From: Streptomyces tailanensis
GTDB lineage: Bacteria; Actinomycetota; Actinomycetes; Streptomycetales; Streptomycetaceae
Reading direction: 5' to 3'
NCBI RefSeq assembly: GCF_008386495.1
Contig: NZ_VTHJ01000038.1
Coordinates: forward strand, 29,713-93,712
DNA length: 64,000 nucleotides
How positions within the stretch are numbered: position 1 is the first letter of the stretch; the number at the start of each line of letters is the position of its first letter. Under the pieces are notes generated by a model. It worked only from the letters and a program-made list of their open reading frames with translations. It did no database searches and was not told the origin of the DNA. Shown here in pieces: positions 41,369 through 50,257 of this stretch. Position numbers and translations under genes: made by a program.

Positions 41369-42691
41369 ATGATCAATGTAGGTGTGCGGCGCTCCCGCCG
41401 ACTCGGCCGCGGCGGTATACGCCGCGTGGTTCCCCTCGCTGCCGTGGCCACGGCAGGTGCCCTGCTGCTCTCCGCCTGCGGCTCGGGATCCGAATCGGGC
41501 GGGACCTCCAAGTCGCTGACGTTCTGGATCTCCACGGTTCCGGGGCAGGACGCGGGCTGGAAGAAGATGGTGGCGCAGTACGAGAAGGAAACCGGCGTCA
41601 AGGTCAAGCTCGTCAACATCCCCTACGACGGCTACACGACGAAGCTGCGCAACTCCGCGCAGGCGAACTCGCTGCCCGACGTGGCGGCCGTGCCGGCGCT
41701 CGACCCGATCTGGTCGAACAAGCTGATCGACCTCAGCTCCATCGCCGACAACAAGACCAACAAGATCAACGCCAACTTCGTGGCCAAGGATTCGTCCGGG
41801 AAGGTGCTGTCCATCCCCTCGGACGTCACCGCGTCCGGCATGTTCATCAACAAGTCGCTCTTCGAGAAGGCCGGCGTCTCCTACCCGACCTCGCCCGACA
41901 AGACCTGGACCTGGACCGAGTTCATCAAGGCGGCGGACGAGGTCCGGGAGAAGACCAAGGCCAAGTACTCCCTGACCTTCGACCAGTCGCCGTCCCGGCT
42001 GCGCGCCATGGTGTACGAGATGGGCGGCAAGTACGTCCACGCCGACGACTCCGGCAAGTTCTCGGTGGACGCGGCGACCAAGAAGGCCGTGAACACCTTC
42101 GTCGGATGGAACGACGACAAGACCATGCCGAAGTCGGTGTGGACCAGCGGCGCCGACCCGTCGGCCATGTTCCAGAGCGGTGACGTCGTCGCCTACTGGT
42201 CCGGCGTGTGGCAGGTCGCCGCCTACGCGGAGAGCATCACGAAGTTCGAGTGGGCGAGCGTCCCGACTCCCGCCCAGCCGGTGCAGGCCAGTGACGTCAA
42301 CAGCGGCGGCATGACGGTCGGCTTCAACAACAACGCCGACGCGGCCGCCGCCGCGAAGAAGTTCCTGTCCTGGCTGTACGAGCCCGACCACTACAAGGCG
42401 CTGTGCGAGGCCTCCGGCTTCCTGCCGGTCGAGAGCGGTCTGAACCCGAAGTACCCCTTCAAGTCCGAGGCGGCGCAGGCGGCGTTCAAGCTCTACAACG
42501 AGTCCATCCCGCTCTACGACCCGATCTCCGGCTACTTCAACAGCGCGCAGACGAACTGGGTGCTGAAGGGCAAGAGCCTCGCCGACGACCCGACCAAGGC
42601 GGAGCTCGGCAAGGCGATCAACGGCGAACAGTCGGCCGACAAGGCCCTGCAGAACATCGTGGACGGCTACAACCAGCAGGTCGGCGGCTGA
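41369..42691 (+). CDS. Sugar ABC transporter substrate-binding lipoprotein (second system)
   Basis: This 440-residue family 1 solute-binding protein has a twin-Arg-rich N-terminus, a hydrophobic segment and the lipobox LLSAC (Cys at about 37). The body shows LTFWISTVPGQDAGW, LPDVAAVPAL, GMFINKSLFEKAGV and AYWSGVWQV. Trp/Tyr-rich segments suit oligosaccharide binding. AAGGG precedes the ATG; the frame extends upstream to 41114 without signal-peptide character. A large hairpin follows, before the permease genes. Confidence 0.9.
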   Translation: MINVGVRRSRRLGRGGIRRVVPLAAVATAGALLLSACGSGSESGGTSKSLTFWISTVPGQDAGWKKMVAQYEKETGVKVKLVNIPYDGYTTKLRNSAQANSLPDVAAVPALDPIWSNKLIDLSSIADNKTNKINANFVAKDSSGKVLSIPSDVTASGMFINKSLFEKAGVSYPTSPDKTWTWTEFIKAADEVREKTKAKYSLTFDQSPSRLRAMVYEMGGKYVHADDSGKFSVDAATKKAVNTFVGWNDDKTMPKSVWTSGADPSAMFQSGDVVAYWSGVWQVAAYAESITKFEWASVPTPAQPVQASDVNSGGMTVGFNNNADAAAAAKKFLSWLYEPDHYKALCEASGFLPVESGLNPKYPFKSEAAQAAFKLYNESIPLYDPISGYFNSAQTNWVLKGKSLADDPTKAELGKAINGEQSADKALQNIVDGYNQQVGG

Positions 42692-42695
42692 ACGT

Positions 42696-42764
42696 AGGCC
42701 GGCGGGCCGGGCGGCGGGGTCGAGCCCTCGCCGCCCCGCCCGGGCGCCCGGCCCATGCCGGCCT
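42696..42764 (+). terminator. Long hairpin between binding-protein and permease genes (attenuator)
   Basis: AGGCCGGC pairs with GCCGGCCT at the ends, and GGCGGCGGGG with CCCTCGCCGCC inside (one bulge), filling the 121-base gap. Such partial terminators usually let the binding protein be made in excess over the permeases. Confidence 0.65.
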
Positions 42765-42812
42765 CATGGTGTGAGCCCCAGGAATCCATTCCACCAGCAC
42801 GGAGTCAGGAAG

Positions 42813-43724
42813 ATGACAAAACGCGCCTCGGACGTGTCCGCGAGCCCGCCCAGGAGACGCAGTAAGTACACCCTTGCGCCGCTCGTCCTCATCGCGGCCA
42901 ATGTCGTGCTCTTCGCGCTGTTCTTCCTCTGGCCGGCGGTGATCGGGCTCGTCTACTCCTTCACGAACTACACGGGCGTAGGGGCGTTCCAGTTCGTCGG
43001 ACTGGACAACTACCAGAAGCTGCTCGGGGACTCGACCTTCTACGCCGCGACGACCCGCACGCTGCTGTACACCGTGCTCTTCGTTCCCCTGAACTTCGTG
43101 TTGTCGCTGCTCATCGCCAACGTGCTGGTGAGCAAGCACGCCAAGGGCGCGTCGGTCGCCCGCGTCTTCTTCTTCATCCCGTGGCTGCTGTCGCCCATCA
43201 TCGTGGGTGTCCTGTGGCGATGGCTGTTCGGTGAGAACTTCGGACTGGTCAACTACCTCATCGAGAAGGTCGGCGGAAGCGCCGTTCCGTGGCAGTCGAA
43301 CGCGGACCTGTCACTGATAGTGGTCGTGGTGGCGGCAGCCTGGGCCTGGACGGGCTTCTCCATGCTGCTGTTCATCGCGGCGATCAAGAACGTACCGACG
43401 TCGTACTACGAGGCGGCCGCGCTCGACGGCGCCGGTCCGTGGCGCCAGTTCTTCAGCATCACCCTGCCGAGCATCGCCCCCACGTCCTTCATCGTCATCC
43501 TGCTCAACACGATCCACGCGATGAAGGAATACGCGGTGTTCGCCTCCCTCAACAACGGCGGACCCGGAACGTCGAACAACCTGCTTGTCCAGTACATCTA
43601 CCAGACGGGGTTCAAGACGGGCCAGATTGGCTACGCGAGCGCCGCGTCGTTCGTGCTCATGCTCATCCTGATGGTCGTCGCGATGATCCAGATGATGGTC
43701 AACCGGCGGGTGGAGAACCGATGA
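42813..43724 (+). CDS. Sugar ABC transporter permease (MalF type, second system)
   Basis: This 303-residue permease has six membrane segments and the EAA loop YEAAALDGAGPWRQFFSITLP near 204-224. Start 42813 has AGGAAG just upstream. It overlaps the next permease gene by ATGA. Confidence 0.9.
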   Translation: MTKRASDVSASPPRRRSKYTLAPLVLIAANVVLFALFFLWPAVIGLVYSFTNYTGVGAFQFVGLDNYQKLLGDSTFYAATTRTLLYTVLFVPLNFVLSLLIANVLVSKHAKGASVARVFFFIPWLLSPIIVGVLWRWLFGENFGLVNYLIEKVGGSAVPWQSNADLSLIVVVVAAAWAWTGFSMLLFIAAIKNVPTSYYEAAALDGAGPWRQFFSITLPSIAPTSFIVILLNTIHAMKEYAVFASLNNGGPGTSNNLLVQYIYQTGFKTGQIGYASAASFVLMLILMVVAMIQMMVNRRVENR

Positions 43725-44623
43725 CAACCACAGACACACTGCGCAAGGTCGACGCCGATTCCGTGCCGGCCGTCTCCAGGAAGCGGCCCCGCGGCGCGGC
43801 AAGCGGTGGGCTTCGGCGCGCGATTCCCGCGACGACTCTGCTGTGGGTCCTGGCGGGCCTCTACGGGGTGCCGGTGCTCTGGTTCGTCCTCAGCTCCTTC
43901 AAACCGGCGGGAGACCTGTTCTCCCTTCCGCTGACGCTGTTCCCGGACGACCCCACCGTGTCGGGTTACAAGGAAGCGTGGGCAAGCGCCAACTTCTCCC
44001 AGTACTTCATCAACACGACCATCGTGTGTGTGATCGCGACGATCCTCACGGTGGGAGTCAGCTGCTGCACCGGGTACGCGCTGGCCAAGTACGACAACAA
44101 ATGGCTCAAGGCCTTCTTCGTCTGCATCCTGGCCACCACGATGCTGCCGGCCGAGGTCATGCTCGCCCCGCTGTTCCTGGTCGTCCGCGACCTCGGCCTC
44201 TACAACTCGCTCGTCGGCATCATCCTCCCGGCCCTGCTCACCGCGACCGGGTGCTTCATGTTCCGCCAGTTCTTCCTGACGGTCCCCGACGAGCTCATCG
44301 AGGCCGCCCGCATCGACGGGGCGCGTGAGCTGTCGATCTTCCTGAGGATCATGGTGCCGATCTCCCGGCCCATCATGCTGACGCTCGCCATCCTGTCGTT
44401 CCAGTGGCGCTGGAACGACTACATCTGGCCGCTGCTGATGCTCAACGACCCCGAGAAGTTCACCGTGCAGATCGGCATCCAGAGCCTCGTCGGCGCGCAG
44501 AACATCAACTGGTCGGTGCTGCTCGGCGGTTCGGTCATCTCCATGGTTCCGCTGATCGTCGTCTTCCTGGTGTTCCAGCGTTACGTCATGAACGCCGACA
44601 TCAACGCCGGACTGAAGGACTGA
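43721..44623 (+). CDS. Sugar ABC transporter permease (MalG type, second system)
   Basis: This 300-residue permease has six membrane segments and the EAA loop IEAARIDGARELSIFLRIMVP near 194-214. It overlaps the upstream permease and sits two bases before the TTG start of the next enzyme, so importer and enzyme are one operon. No ATPase gene is present. Confidence 0.9.
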   Translation: MTTTDTLRKVDADSVPAVSRKRPRGAASGGLRRAIPATTLLWVLAGLYGVPVLWFVLSSFKPAGDLFSLPLTLFPDDPTVSGYKEAWASANFSQYFINTTIVCVIATILTVGVSCCTGYALAKYDNKWLKAFFVCILATTMLPAEVMLAPLFLVVRDLGLYNSLVGIILPALLTATGCFMFRQFFLTVPDELIEAARIDGARELSIFLRIMVPISRPIMLTLAILSFQWRWNDYIWPLLMLNDPEKFTVQIGIQSLVGAQNINWSVLLGGSVISMVPLIVVFLVFQRYVMNADINAGLKD

Positions 44624-44625
44624 CC

Positions 44626-46344
44626 TTGCCCACCCCGCTCGACCACGAGTTCGTCCGCGCGGCGGCCCGCGCCGCCGACCGGCAGGCCGCCCCGCTGGCG
44701 GCCCGCCCCGACGAGGAACCCGCCGGTGTGCCGCACCGTGGTCTGGCGCGACGGGTGAAGACCCTGGTCGCGGCATACCGTTCCCCGGACTCGGCACTGC
44801 ACGGCAGCGGGCGGGCCGTCGCCGCCGCGACGACCCACCTCCGCGCCCTGCGGGCCGCGCAGACCACCACCGGGCTCTTCGCCGGCGGCGACAACGTGCA
44901 GTCACCGCCGGACTCCGCGTTCACCGTCAACGACGTGTGCGACGCGCACGTCCTCGCCGCCGACGCGGGCCCGGAACTGCGCGACGTCACGGCCGCGCTC
45001 GCCGACATCGCCGACGCCGCCACCGGCAGCCTCCTGACCGGTGGGGTGCACACCCCGAACCACCGCTGGGAGCTGTGCGCGGCGCTGGCCCGGCTGCACC
45101 GGTCGTTCCCCGACGACCGGCTGCTCGACCGCGTCGAGGAGTGGCTCGCCGAGGGCGTCGACATCGACGCGGACGGCCTGTACTCGGAACGCAGCGCCAA
45201 CTACGCGGCCCATGTGTCCAACCCGTCGTTGCTGCTCCTGGCCGAAGTGCTCGGCCGCGCCGACCTGCTGTACGCCGTCGAACGCAATCTCGCCACGACC
45301 CTGGACCTGATCAGGCCGGACGGCACGGTGGAGACCGTCCACTCGCGACGGCAGGACCAGAACCACCCGTTCCCGCTGGCGCCCTACCTGCCGCACTACC
45401 GGCTGCTCGCGATCCGCACCGGCCGGGGCGACTTCGCACGGGTGGCGCGGCTGGCGGCCGCCGGCGGTGTCGACGACCCCGACCTGCTCGCCGAGACCCT
45501 CCTCACCCCGGACCTGTGCCGCGTCCTGCCGGCACCGACTGCGGAGCCCCTTCCGCGCGACCGGTACCTCACCACCGCACGCCTCGCCGCCCGCACCTCG
45601 GCAACCGCGCACACGGTGGTGTACGGCGGCTCCGACGTGCCCGAGCACCGGCGCATCCGCTCGGGCCTCGCCTGCAACCCCACCTTCCTGCGCCTGTTCG
45701 CCGGCGACGCCGTCCTCGACGCGGTCCGTCTGACGCGAGGGTTCTTCGACCTGGGCCCGTTCCGCGCCGCCGACATGCGACAGCCCGCCGACAACCGGTA
45801 CCGGCTCACCGAAACCCTCACGGCCGCCTACTACCAGCCGCTCCCGACGGACCGGAGGCGGGACGACGGCGTCTACCGGCTGGCGGACGAGGGCCGCTTC
45901 TCGGCCGCGATGGCCTTCCCGGACCGGCCCCGGGACGAGGTCTCCCACACGACCCGCGTCGAGGTGGACCTGCGGGAGGACGGCGCCGACCTGCGGATCG
46001 ACATCAGCGGACCACGGGTGCCCTGGGCCCTCGAACTGACCTTCCGGCCGGGCGGCGTGCCAGAGGGCGCCCTACCGATCGGCGACGGACGCTGGTGCCT
46101 GACGACCGGGCCGATGACCTACCGGGTCGGTGACGACGAGATCCGGGTCGAGGCCGACACCGAGGCAGGCGAACCGCTTGCCGGGCCGGACCGGAGCGAG
46201 GTACTGCGGTACGACCCGGGTCAGGACTACACCGTGGTGGGCGGCACCGACGCGACGACCGGGAACCGGGTCTACATCGGTGGGCTCGGCCCGCACACAC
46301 TGACCGTCGCACTGCGCGCCCGCCGGCCCGCACCCGTCGTGTGA
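44626..46344 (+). CDS. Putative cytoplasmic polysaccharide-lyase-like enzyme (heparinase II/III-like)
   Basis: This 572-residue protein has no signal peptide. The N-terminal 350 residues are helical repeats as in an alpha/alpha toroid. TPNHRWELC (about 145-153) offers an Asn-His pair, and LYSERSANYAAHVSNPS (about 185-201) offers Tyr candidates; this Asn/His/Tyr layout resembles heparinase II/III-type lyases. The C-terminal 200 residues are beta-rich. The TTG start has AAGGA seven bases upstream. Co-transcribed with a sugar importer, it probably cuts imported oligosaccharides. Family and substrate are inferences; a glycoside hydrolase with the same fold is possible. Confidence 0.65.
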   Translation: MPTPLDHEFVRAAARAADRQAAPLAARPDEEPAGVPHRGLARRVKTLVAAYRSPDSALHGSGRAVAAATTHLRALRAAQTTTGLFAGGDNVQSPPDSAFTVNDVCDAHVLAADAGPELRDVTAALADIADAATGSLLTGGVHTPNHRWELCAALARLHRSFPDDRLLDRVEEWLAEGVDIDADGLYSERSANYAAHVSNPSLLLLAEVLGRADLLYAVERNLATTLDLIRPDGTVETVHSRRQDQNHPFPLAPYLPHYRLLAIRTGRGDFARVARLAAAGGVDDPDLLAETLLTPDLCRVLPAPTAEPLPRDRYLTTARLAARTSATAHTVVYGGSDVPEHRRIRSGLACNPTFLRLFAGDAVLDAVRLTRGFFDLGPFRAADMRQPADNRYRLTETLTAAYYQPLPTDRRRDDGVYRLADEGRFSAAMAFPDRPRDEVSHTTRVEVDLREDGADLRIDISGPRVPWALELTFRPGGVPEGALPIGDGRWCLTTGPMTYRVGDDEIRVEADTEAGEPLAGPDRSEVLRYDPGQDYTVVGGTDATTGNRVYIGGLGPHTLTVALRARRPAPVV

Positions 46345-46393
46345 CTCCGGCGAACCACGCCATGGCCACCCCAGGCATGAAGGGCTGATCCCC

Positions 46394-48277
46394 GTGCACC
46401 TCACGTCCCCTCCCGTGCACCTCACGCACCAGCGCGGCCCGTTGCACGACCTGCCCGACACCCCGGAGGCGTACGACGCGGTCCTCGCCGACGTCGTCGA
46501 GCAGACCCTCGCGCGCATCACGCCCGAGGGCAACCTCGAACACCCCGACTGCGGCGACGACATCGGCGACACCTCCCTCGGCATCACCTCGCTGCTGGCC
46601 CTCGCCTGGCAGCGCACCAAGAACCCGCGCCTGCCGGAGGCAGTCCGCCGCAGCACCGACTTCCACCTCCGGGAGCGCGTCTACACGGACGACAACCCCG
46701 GCTACCCGAACCTGAGGCTGCGCAACTCGGGCCTCCCGTACGCCCGTTACACCCTGGCGCCGGGCGCCCACCCCATCGGCGACTGGCCGAGCACGGTGTG
46801 GGCCCTGCTCCAGGCCGTCAACCTGCTCGACCTCGCCGAGGGCCTCCTCGACGACGAACAGACCGACGCCCTGCGGGAGATGAGCCGTGGCTACTGGCGC
46901 TGGCTCACCGAGGCGACCTTCTTCAACCCGCAGGAGGCCGGCAACCAGGCCATCGGCTGCGTCGTCGGCGGCCTGATGCTGGCCCGCCACCTTCCGCCCG
47001 AGGACGGGGAGCGGGTCCGCAAACAGGCGATCGCCCTGTACGTCGACGAGATCCGGGCCCACCGGGTACGCGACCGGGGCGCCCTCCTCCCGCCCGAGCA
47101 CGGCGGCGCCTACGACAACAACTACGGCCCGATCTCCCTGTCCTTCCTCGCCCAGGCCCACCGGGTGAGCGGCGAGCGGATCTTCGCCGAGGACGGCGAG
47201 GTACTCGCCCGCTACATCGACGCCCGCCTGACGGTCGGCGGCTTCGACAACGGCGGCCCGCGCTACAGCGAACAGCACTCCGGCTTCGAGTCGGTCCTCG
47301 GCCTGCGCTACTTCGGGCACCGCATCGGCGCCGACCTCGGCCGCTACCGGGGCGACACCCTCCCCCACTGCCTAAAGGGCGTGGGAGGTACCCCCACGGG
47401 CCGCCACGCGGTCAAGCCGGACGGCGGCGTCGACGGCCACTTCGCGTGGATGCTGGTCTGGCAGATCCAGGACACCACGCCCTGGCACCGCACACCGTCC
47501 ACCGAACCGGTCCGGCACCAACTCCGCGCGGGCGGCGTCTCGGTGGCTTTCGACACCAGGATGACTCCGTCGCTGATCGAGGCGGACGGCACGTATTTCC
47601 TCCCCGCGGCCGTCAACCGCCAGCACGGTTTCGGCCCGGTCGTCGACGGCTTCCTGCTGTGCCGCCCCATGGGCGAGACCCGCGTCCGGGACGTCCGTGC
47701 CGACGGGTTGGCGGCCAAGCTGGTCACCAAGCCGGTCGTCACCCGTGACCACGTCCTGCGCCATGTTCAGTCCCTGTACGTTACGGACGGGACACGCCTA
47801 TGGACGACGGTCGCGGTGGAACGCCTCCCCGGTGAGCCCTATCTGCTCGCCGGACTCCCGTATGTGGCGGACGACGGTGACGGCCTGCGCCGGATCTCGG
47901 AGGCCGCCGTGGCCTCCGCCGGCGGCCTGCGGCTGACCCACCCCACAGCCGAGGGCGTGGAGTTCTTCGACGCCCGCGCCGAGATCACCCAGGAACAGGC
48001 CGCCTTCGCCCTGGCCGCCGACCCGCGCGGCTACGGCAACCCCGACGAGGGCTGGGCCCACCTGGTGGCGTCCAGCGCCCTCGAAGCCGAACCGGCCCCC
48101 GGCTCCCCGGACGACCTGAACGTCTTCGCCGTGCGCTACGGACCGGGTGACTCCTTCACCGCCACCTTCGAACGCACCCCGGAGGGCCTGGCCGTCCGCA
48201 CCGAGGCATTCACCGCCCTGATCGGAGATCCTGCGGGCGACGAGAGGGGTGAACCGCTGCTGACACTGCAGGGCTGA
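46394..48277 (+). CDS. Second putative toroid-type polysaccharide-degrading enzyme
   Basis: This 627-residue protein has no signal peptide. The helical N-terminal half has WPSTVWALLQAVNLL, NPQEAGNQAIGCVVGGLML (Asn-Gln), AYDNNYGP and PRYSEQHSGFESVLGLRYFG (Tyr, His), arranged as in alpha/alpha-toroid lyases. The C-terminal half is beta-rich. It is only distantly like the preceding enzyme, so the pair may act in sequence. The GTG start is 49 bases after the previous stop. Residues near 323-336 come from a repeat at 47360-47396. The exact reaction is unknown. Confidence 0.65.
   Translation: MHLTSPPVHLTHQRGPLHDLPDTPEAYDAVLADVVEQTLARITPEGNLEHPDCGDDIGDTSLGITSLLALAWQRTKNPRLPEAVRRSTDFHLRERVYTDDNPGYPNLRLRNSGLPYARYTLAPGAHPIGDWPSTVWALLQAVNLLDLAEGLLDDEQTDALREMSRGYWRWLTEATFFNPQEAGNQAIGCVVGGLMLARHLPPEDGERVRKQAIALYVDEIRAHRVRDRGALLPPEHGGAYDNNYGPISLSFLAQAHRVSGERIFAEDGEVLARYIDARLTVGGFDNGGPRYSEQHSGFESVLGLRYFGHRIGADLGRYRGDTLPHCLKGVGGTPTGRHAVKPDGGVDGHFAWMLVWQIQDTTPWHRTPSTEPVRHQLRAGGVSVAFDTRMTPSLIEADGTYFLPAAVNRQHGFGPVVDGFLLCRPMGETRVRDVRADGLAAKLVTKPVVTRDHVLRHVQSLYVTDGTRLWTTVAVERLPGEPYLLAGLPYVADDGDGLRRISEAAVASAGGLRLTHPTAEGVEFFDARAEITQEQAAFALAADPRGYGNPDEGWAHLVASSALEAEPAPGSPDDLNVFAVRYGPGDSFTATFERTPEGLAVRTEAFTALIGDPAGDERGEPLLTLQG
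47360..47396 (+). repeat. 37-bp repeat inside the second lyase-like gene
   Basis: CTCCCCCACTGCCTAAAGGG, continuing CGTGGGAGGTACCCCCA, is partly self-complementary (CTCCC/GGGAG, GGGGG-type arms) and is read as LPHCLKGVGGTP. Its base pattern (CTAAAG, GGTACC) is unlike the surrounding codons. From memory, this sequence type is frequent between Streptomyces genes. Confidence 0.6.
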
Positions 48278-48286
48278 GCACCGGGT

Positions 48287-48949
48287 TCAGAAGGGCATCG
48301 CCGTCCCCGGCACGACCAGATCCGCCCGTACCCGTGTCTTGGCCACGAGGCCGGCGTTGCGCTGGTCCGTGCCGAGGACCCAGGCGACCGCCGCGTCATG
48401 GCCCTTGCCGAACTCCTCGTGGCGGGCGATGAGACGGCGGACGCGTTCGGGCTCGTCGAGTTCGCAGAACCACACCTCGTCGAGGTGGGAGCGGACCCGG
48501 GGCCAGGGGGCCTCGCCCAGAAGGAGGTAGTTTCCCTCGGTGACGACCAGGCGGGCCGTGGGCGGGATCGGGATCGAGCCGGCGATGGGCTGTTCCAGGG
48601 TGCGTTCGAAGCCGGGGGCGTAGACGATGTCGTGCTCGTCGTCGTGCTCGTTCTCGTCCTCGTGGAGTCGGCGGAGCAGGGCCGCGTAGCCGGACGCGTC
48701 GAACGTGTCCGGCGCGCCCTTGCGGTTCCGGCGGCCGAGACGGTCCAGTTCCACGTCGGCGAGGTGGAAGCCGTCCATGGGGACGTGGGCTACCCAGGGG
48801 TCTCCGTCGCCGTTGAGCGTGCGGGTCAGCCTCTCGGCCAGTGTGGTCTTGCCGGCGCCGGGGCTGCCGGCGATGCCGAGTACGGCTCGGCGGCCGGGGC
48901 GGACCAGTGCGGTGGCCCGCCTCAGCAGGTCGTCGAAGGTCAGGGGCAT
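48287..48949 (-). CDS. P-loop nucleoside/sugar kinase of the uridine-kinase/FrcK type
   Basis: This 220-residue kinase has Walker A GSPGAGKTTLA (28-38), the acceptor-side MDGFHLADVELD (near 58-69), and VTEGNYLLLG, which together mark the phosphoribulokinase/uridine-kinase/PanK superfamily. Actinobacterial members of this type sit near sugar transporters. It converges on the lyase-like gene with nine bases between stops. The substrate could be a sugar or nucleoside. Confidence 0.82.
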   Translation of the reverse strand: MPLTFDDLLRRATALVRPGRRAVLGIAGSPGAGKTTLAERLTRTLNGDGDPWVAHVPMDGFHLADVELDRLGRRNRKGAPDTFDASGYAALLRRLHEDENEHDDEHDIVYAPGFERTLEQPIAGSIPIPPTARLVVTEGNYLLLGEAPWPRVRSHLDEVWFCELDEPERVRRLIARHEEFGKGHDAAVAWVLGTDQRNAGLVAKTRVRADLVVPGTAMPF

Positions 48950-49000
48950 GAGAACGACGGTAGACGGAAACCACGTACTCCATGGCGTGTGAGCCGCAGA

Positions 49001-50128
49001 TCAGCCGCAGAACGCCGACTCCAGCGTGCGGTTCATGGTGGCGTACACCGTGTCGTTGTTGGACGTGTTGGCGAACGAGGTCAGACTGCGCCCGCCGTCC
49101 TTCGACGTGAACGCCCATGTGTAGTAGCCCTGCACGGTGCCCGTGTGCCCGTACACCGAGATCCCGCACGACAGATCACGCCGGCGCAGCCCGAGCCCGT
49201 ACGCCTGCGTGCTGTTCACCGGTGTCCACCGCAGCATCTGCTTCAGCTGGGCGGACGAGGTGAGCTTCCCCTTCATCAGTGCGGTGAGGAACTTGTTCAC
49301 GTCCTTGGCACTGGACACGAGTGCCCCCGCGCTCTGCGCCCACGACACGGTCTGCCGCGTGGAGTCGATCTTCCGGCCCGCCGAGTCCGCGGTCATGTAG
49401 CCGCGGGAGTACGTCCCCGGGATGGTGTTCCGCGGGTGGACGTAGTGCGTGTCCGCCAGCTTCAGCGGCTTGATGATCCGATTCCGGTACGCGGTCGCCA
49501 CCGACTTCTCGGTGATCCTCTCGATGAGCATGCCCGCCACGATGAAGTTGGTGTTCGAGTACGCGTACACCGCGCCGGGCTTGTTGGTGAGCGGCTGGGC
49601 CAGCGACAGGTCCATCAACTGGCGGTAGGTGAAGACCCTGTTGCGGACGTTCTCGAAGCCTGGGACCGCGCGGGCGAAGAGGGTGCCCGCGTAGTCGTAC
49701 AGACCGCTGCGGTGGCTGAGCACATGACGCACGGTGATCCGCTTGTCGGGCAGCAGCCCCGGCAGATAGGTGTTGACCGGGGTGTCGAGCTTGATCCTGC
49801 CCTCGTCGACCAGTTGCAGCAGGACCACCGCCGAGAAGGTCTTGGTGACGCTGCCGATGCGGATACGGTCCCCGGTGGCGATGGCCCGCCCGGTGCGCCG
49901 GTCGGCGACACCCGCCGAGAGCCGAAGCGCCGTTCCGTTGTCGTCGATCCTCGCGAACGCGCCCGGCGCGCCCTGGGACAGCGCCGTGCGCAGCACTTTT
50001 CGTAGCGCCGCGCTGTCCGGTGGCGCCAACGCGGCAGCGGGTGCGGCCGCCTGCGCTGGGACCGTCAGGAGGGACAGCACCACCGCGCCCAGTGTCGCCG
50101 CGCTCACGCCCACCGTGCTCGAAACCAT
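49001..50128 (-). CDS. Secreted serine hydrolase, beta-lactamase class C/D-alanyl-D-alanine carboxypeptidase family
   Basis: This 375-residue protein has a signal peptide (about 1-27) and the three penicillin-binding motifs: SVTK (nucleophile Ser, near 92-95), YSN in VYAYSNTNF, and HTG in YGHTGTVQG. It likely trims D-Ala-D-Ala peptides in the wall or hydrolyses related esters or peptides. The R61 DD-peptidase of Streptomyces is the best-known relative. It stands alone. Confidence 0.88.
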   Translation of the reverse strand: MVSSTVGVSAATLGAVVLSLLTVPAQAAAPAAALAPPDSAALRKVLRTALSQGAPGAFARIDDNGTALRLSAGVADRRTGRAIATGDRIRIGSVTKTFSAVVLLQLVDEGRIKLDTPVNTYLPGLLPDKRITVRHVLSHRSGLYDYAGTLFARAVPGFENVRNRVFTYRQLMDLSLAQPLTNKPGAVYAYSNTNFIVAGMLIERITEKSVATAYRNRIIKPLKLADTHYVHPRNTIPGTYSRGYMTADSAGRKIDSTRQTVSWAQSAGALVSSAKDVNKFLTALMKGKLTSSAQLKQMLRWTPVNSTQAYGLGLRRRDLSCGISVYGHTGTVQGYYTWAFTSKDGGRSLTSFANTSNNDTVYATMNRTLESAFCG

Positions 50129-50257
50129 CTGCTTCGTCCTCCCGTTGCGGAGACACCGACAGATTGAATTGGAGTCGAGCGATCACAGAGAGTCAAGAAG
50201 CCATGTCTCTAGGCGAGTTGACTGACTCGAACGGGGGAGAAAACCGGCAGACAGGTT

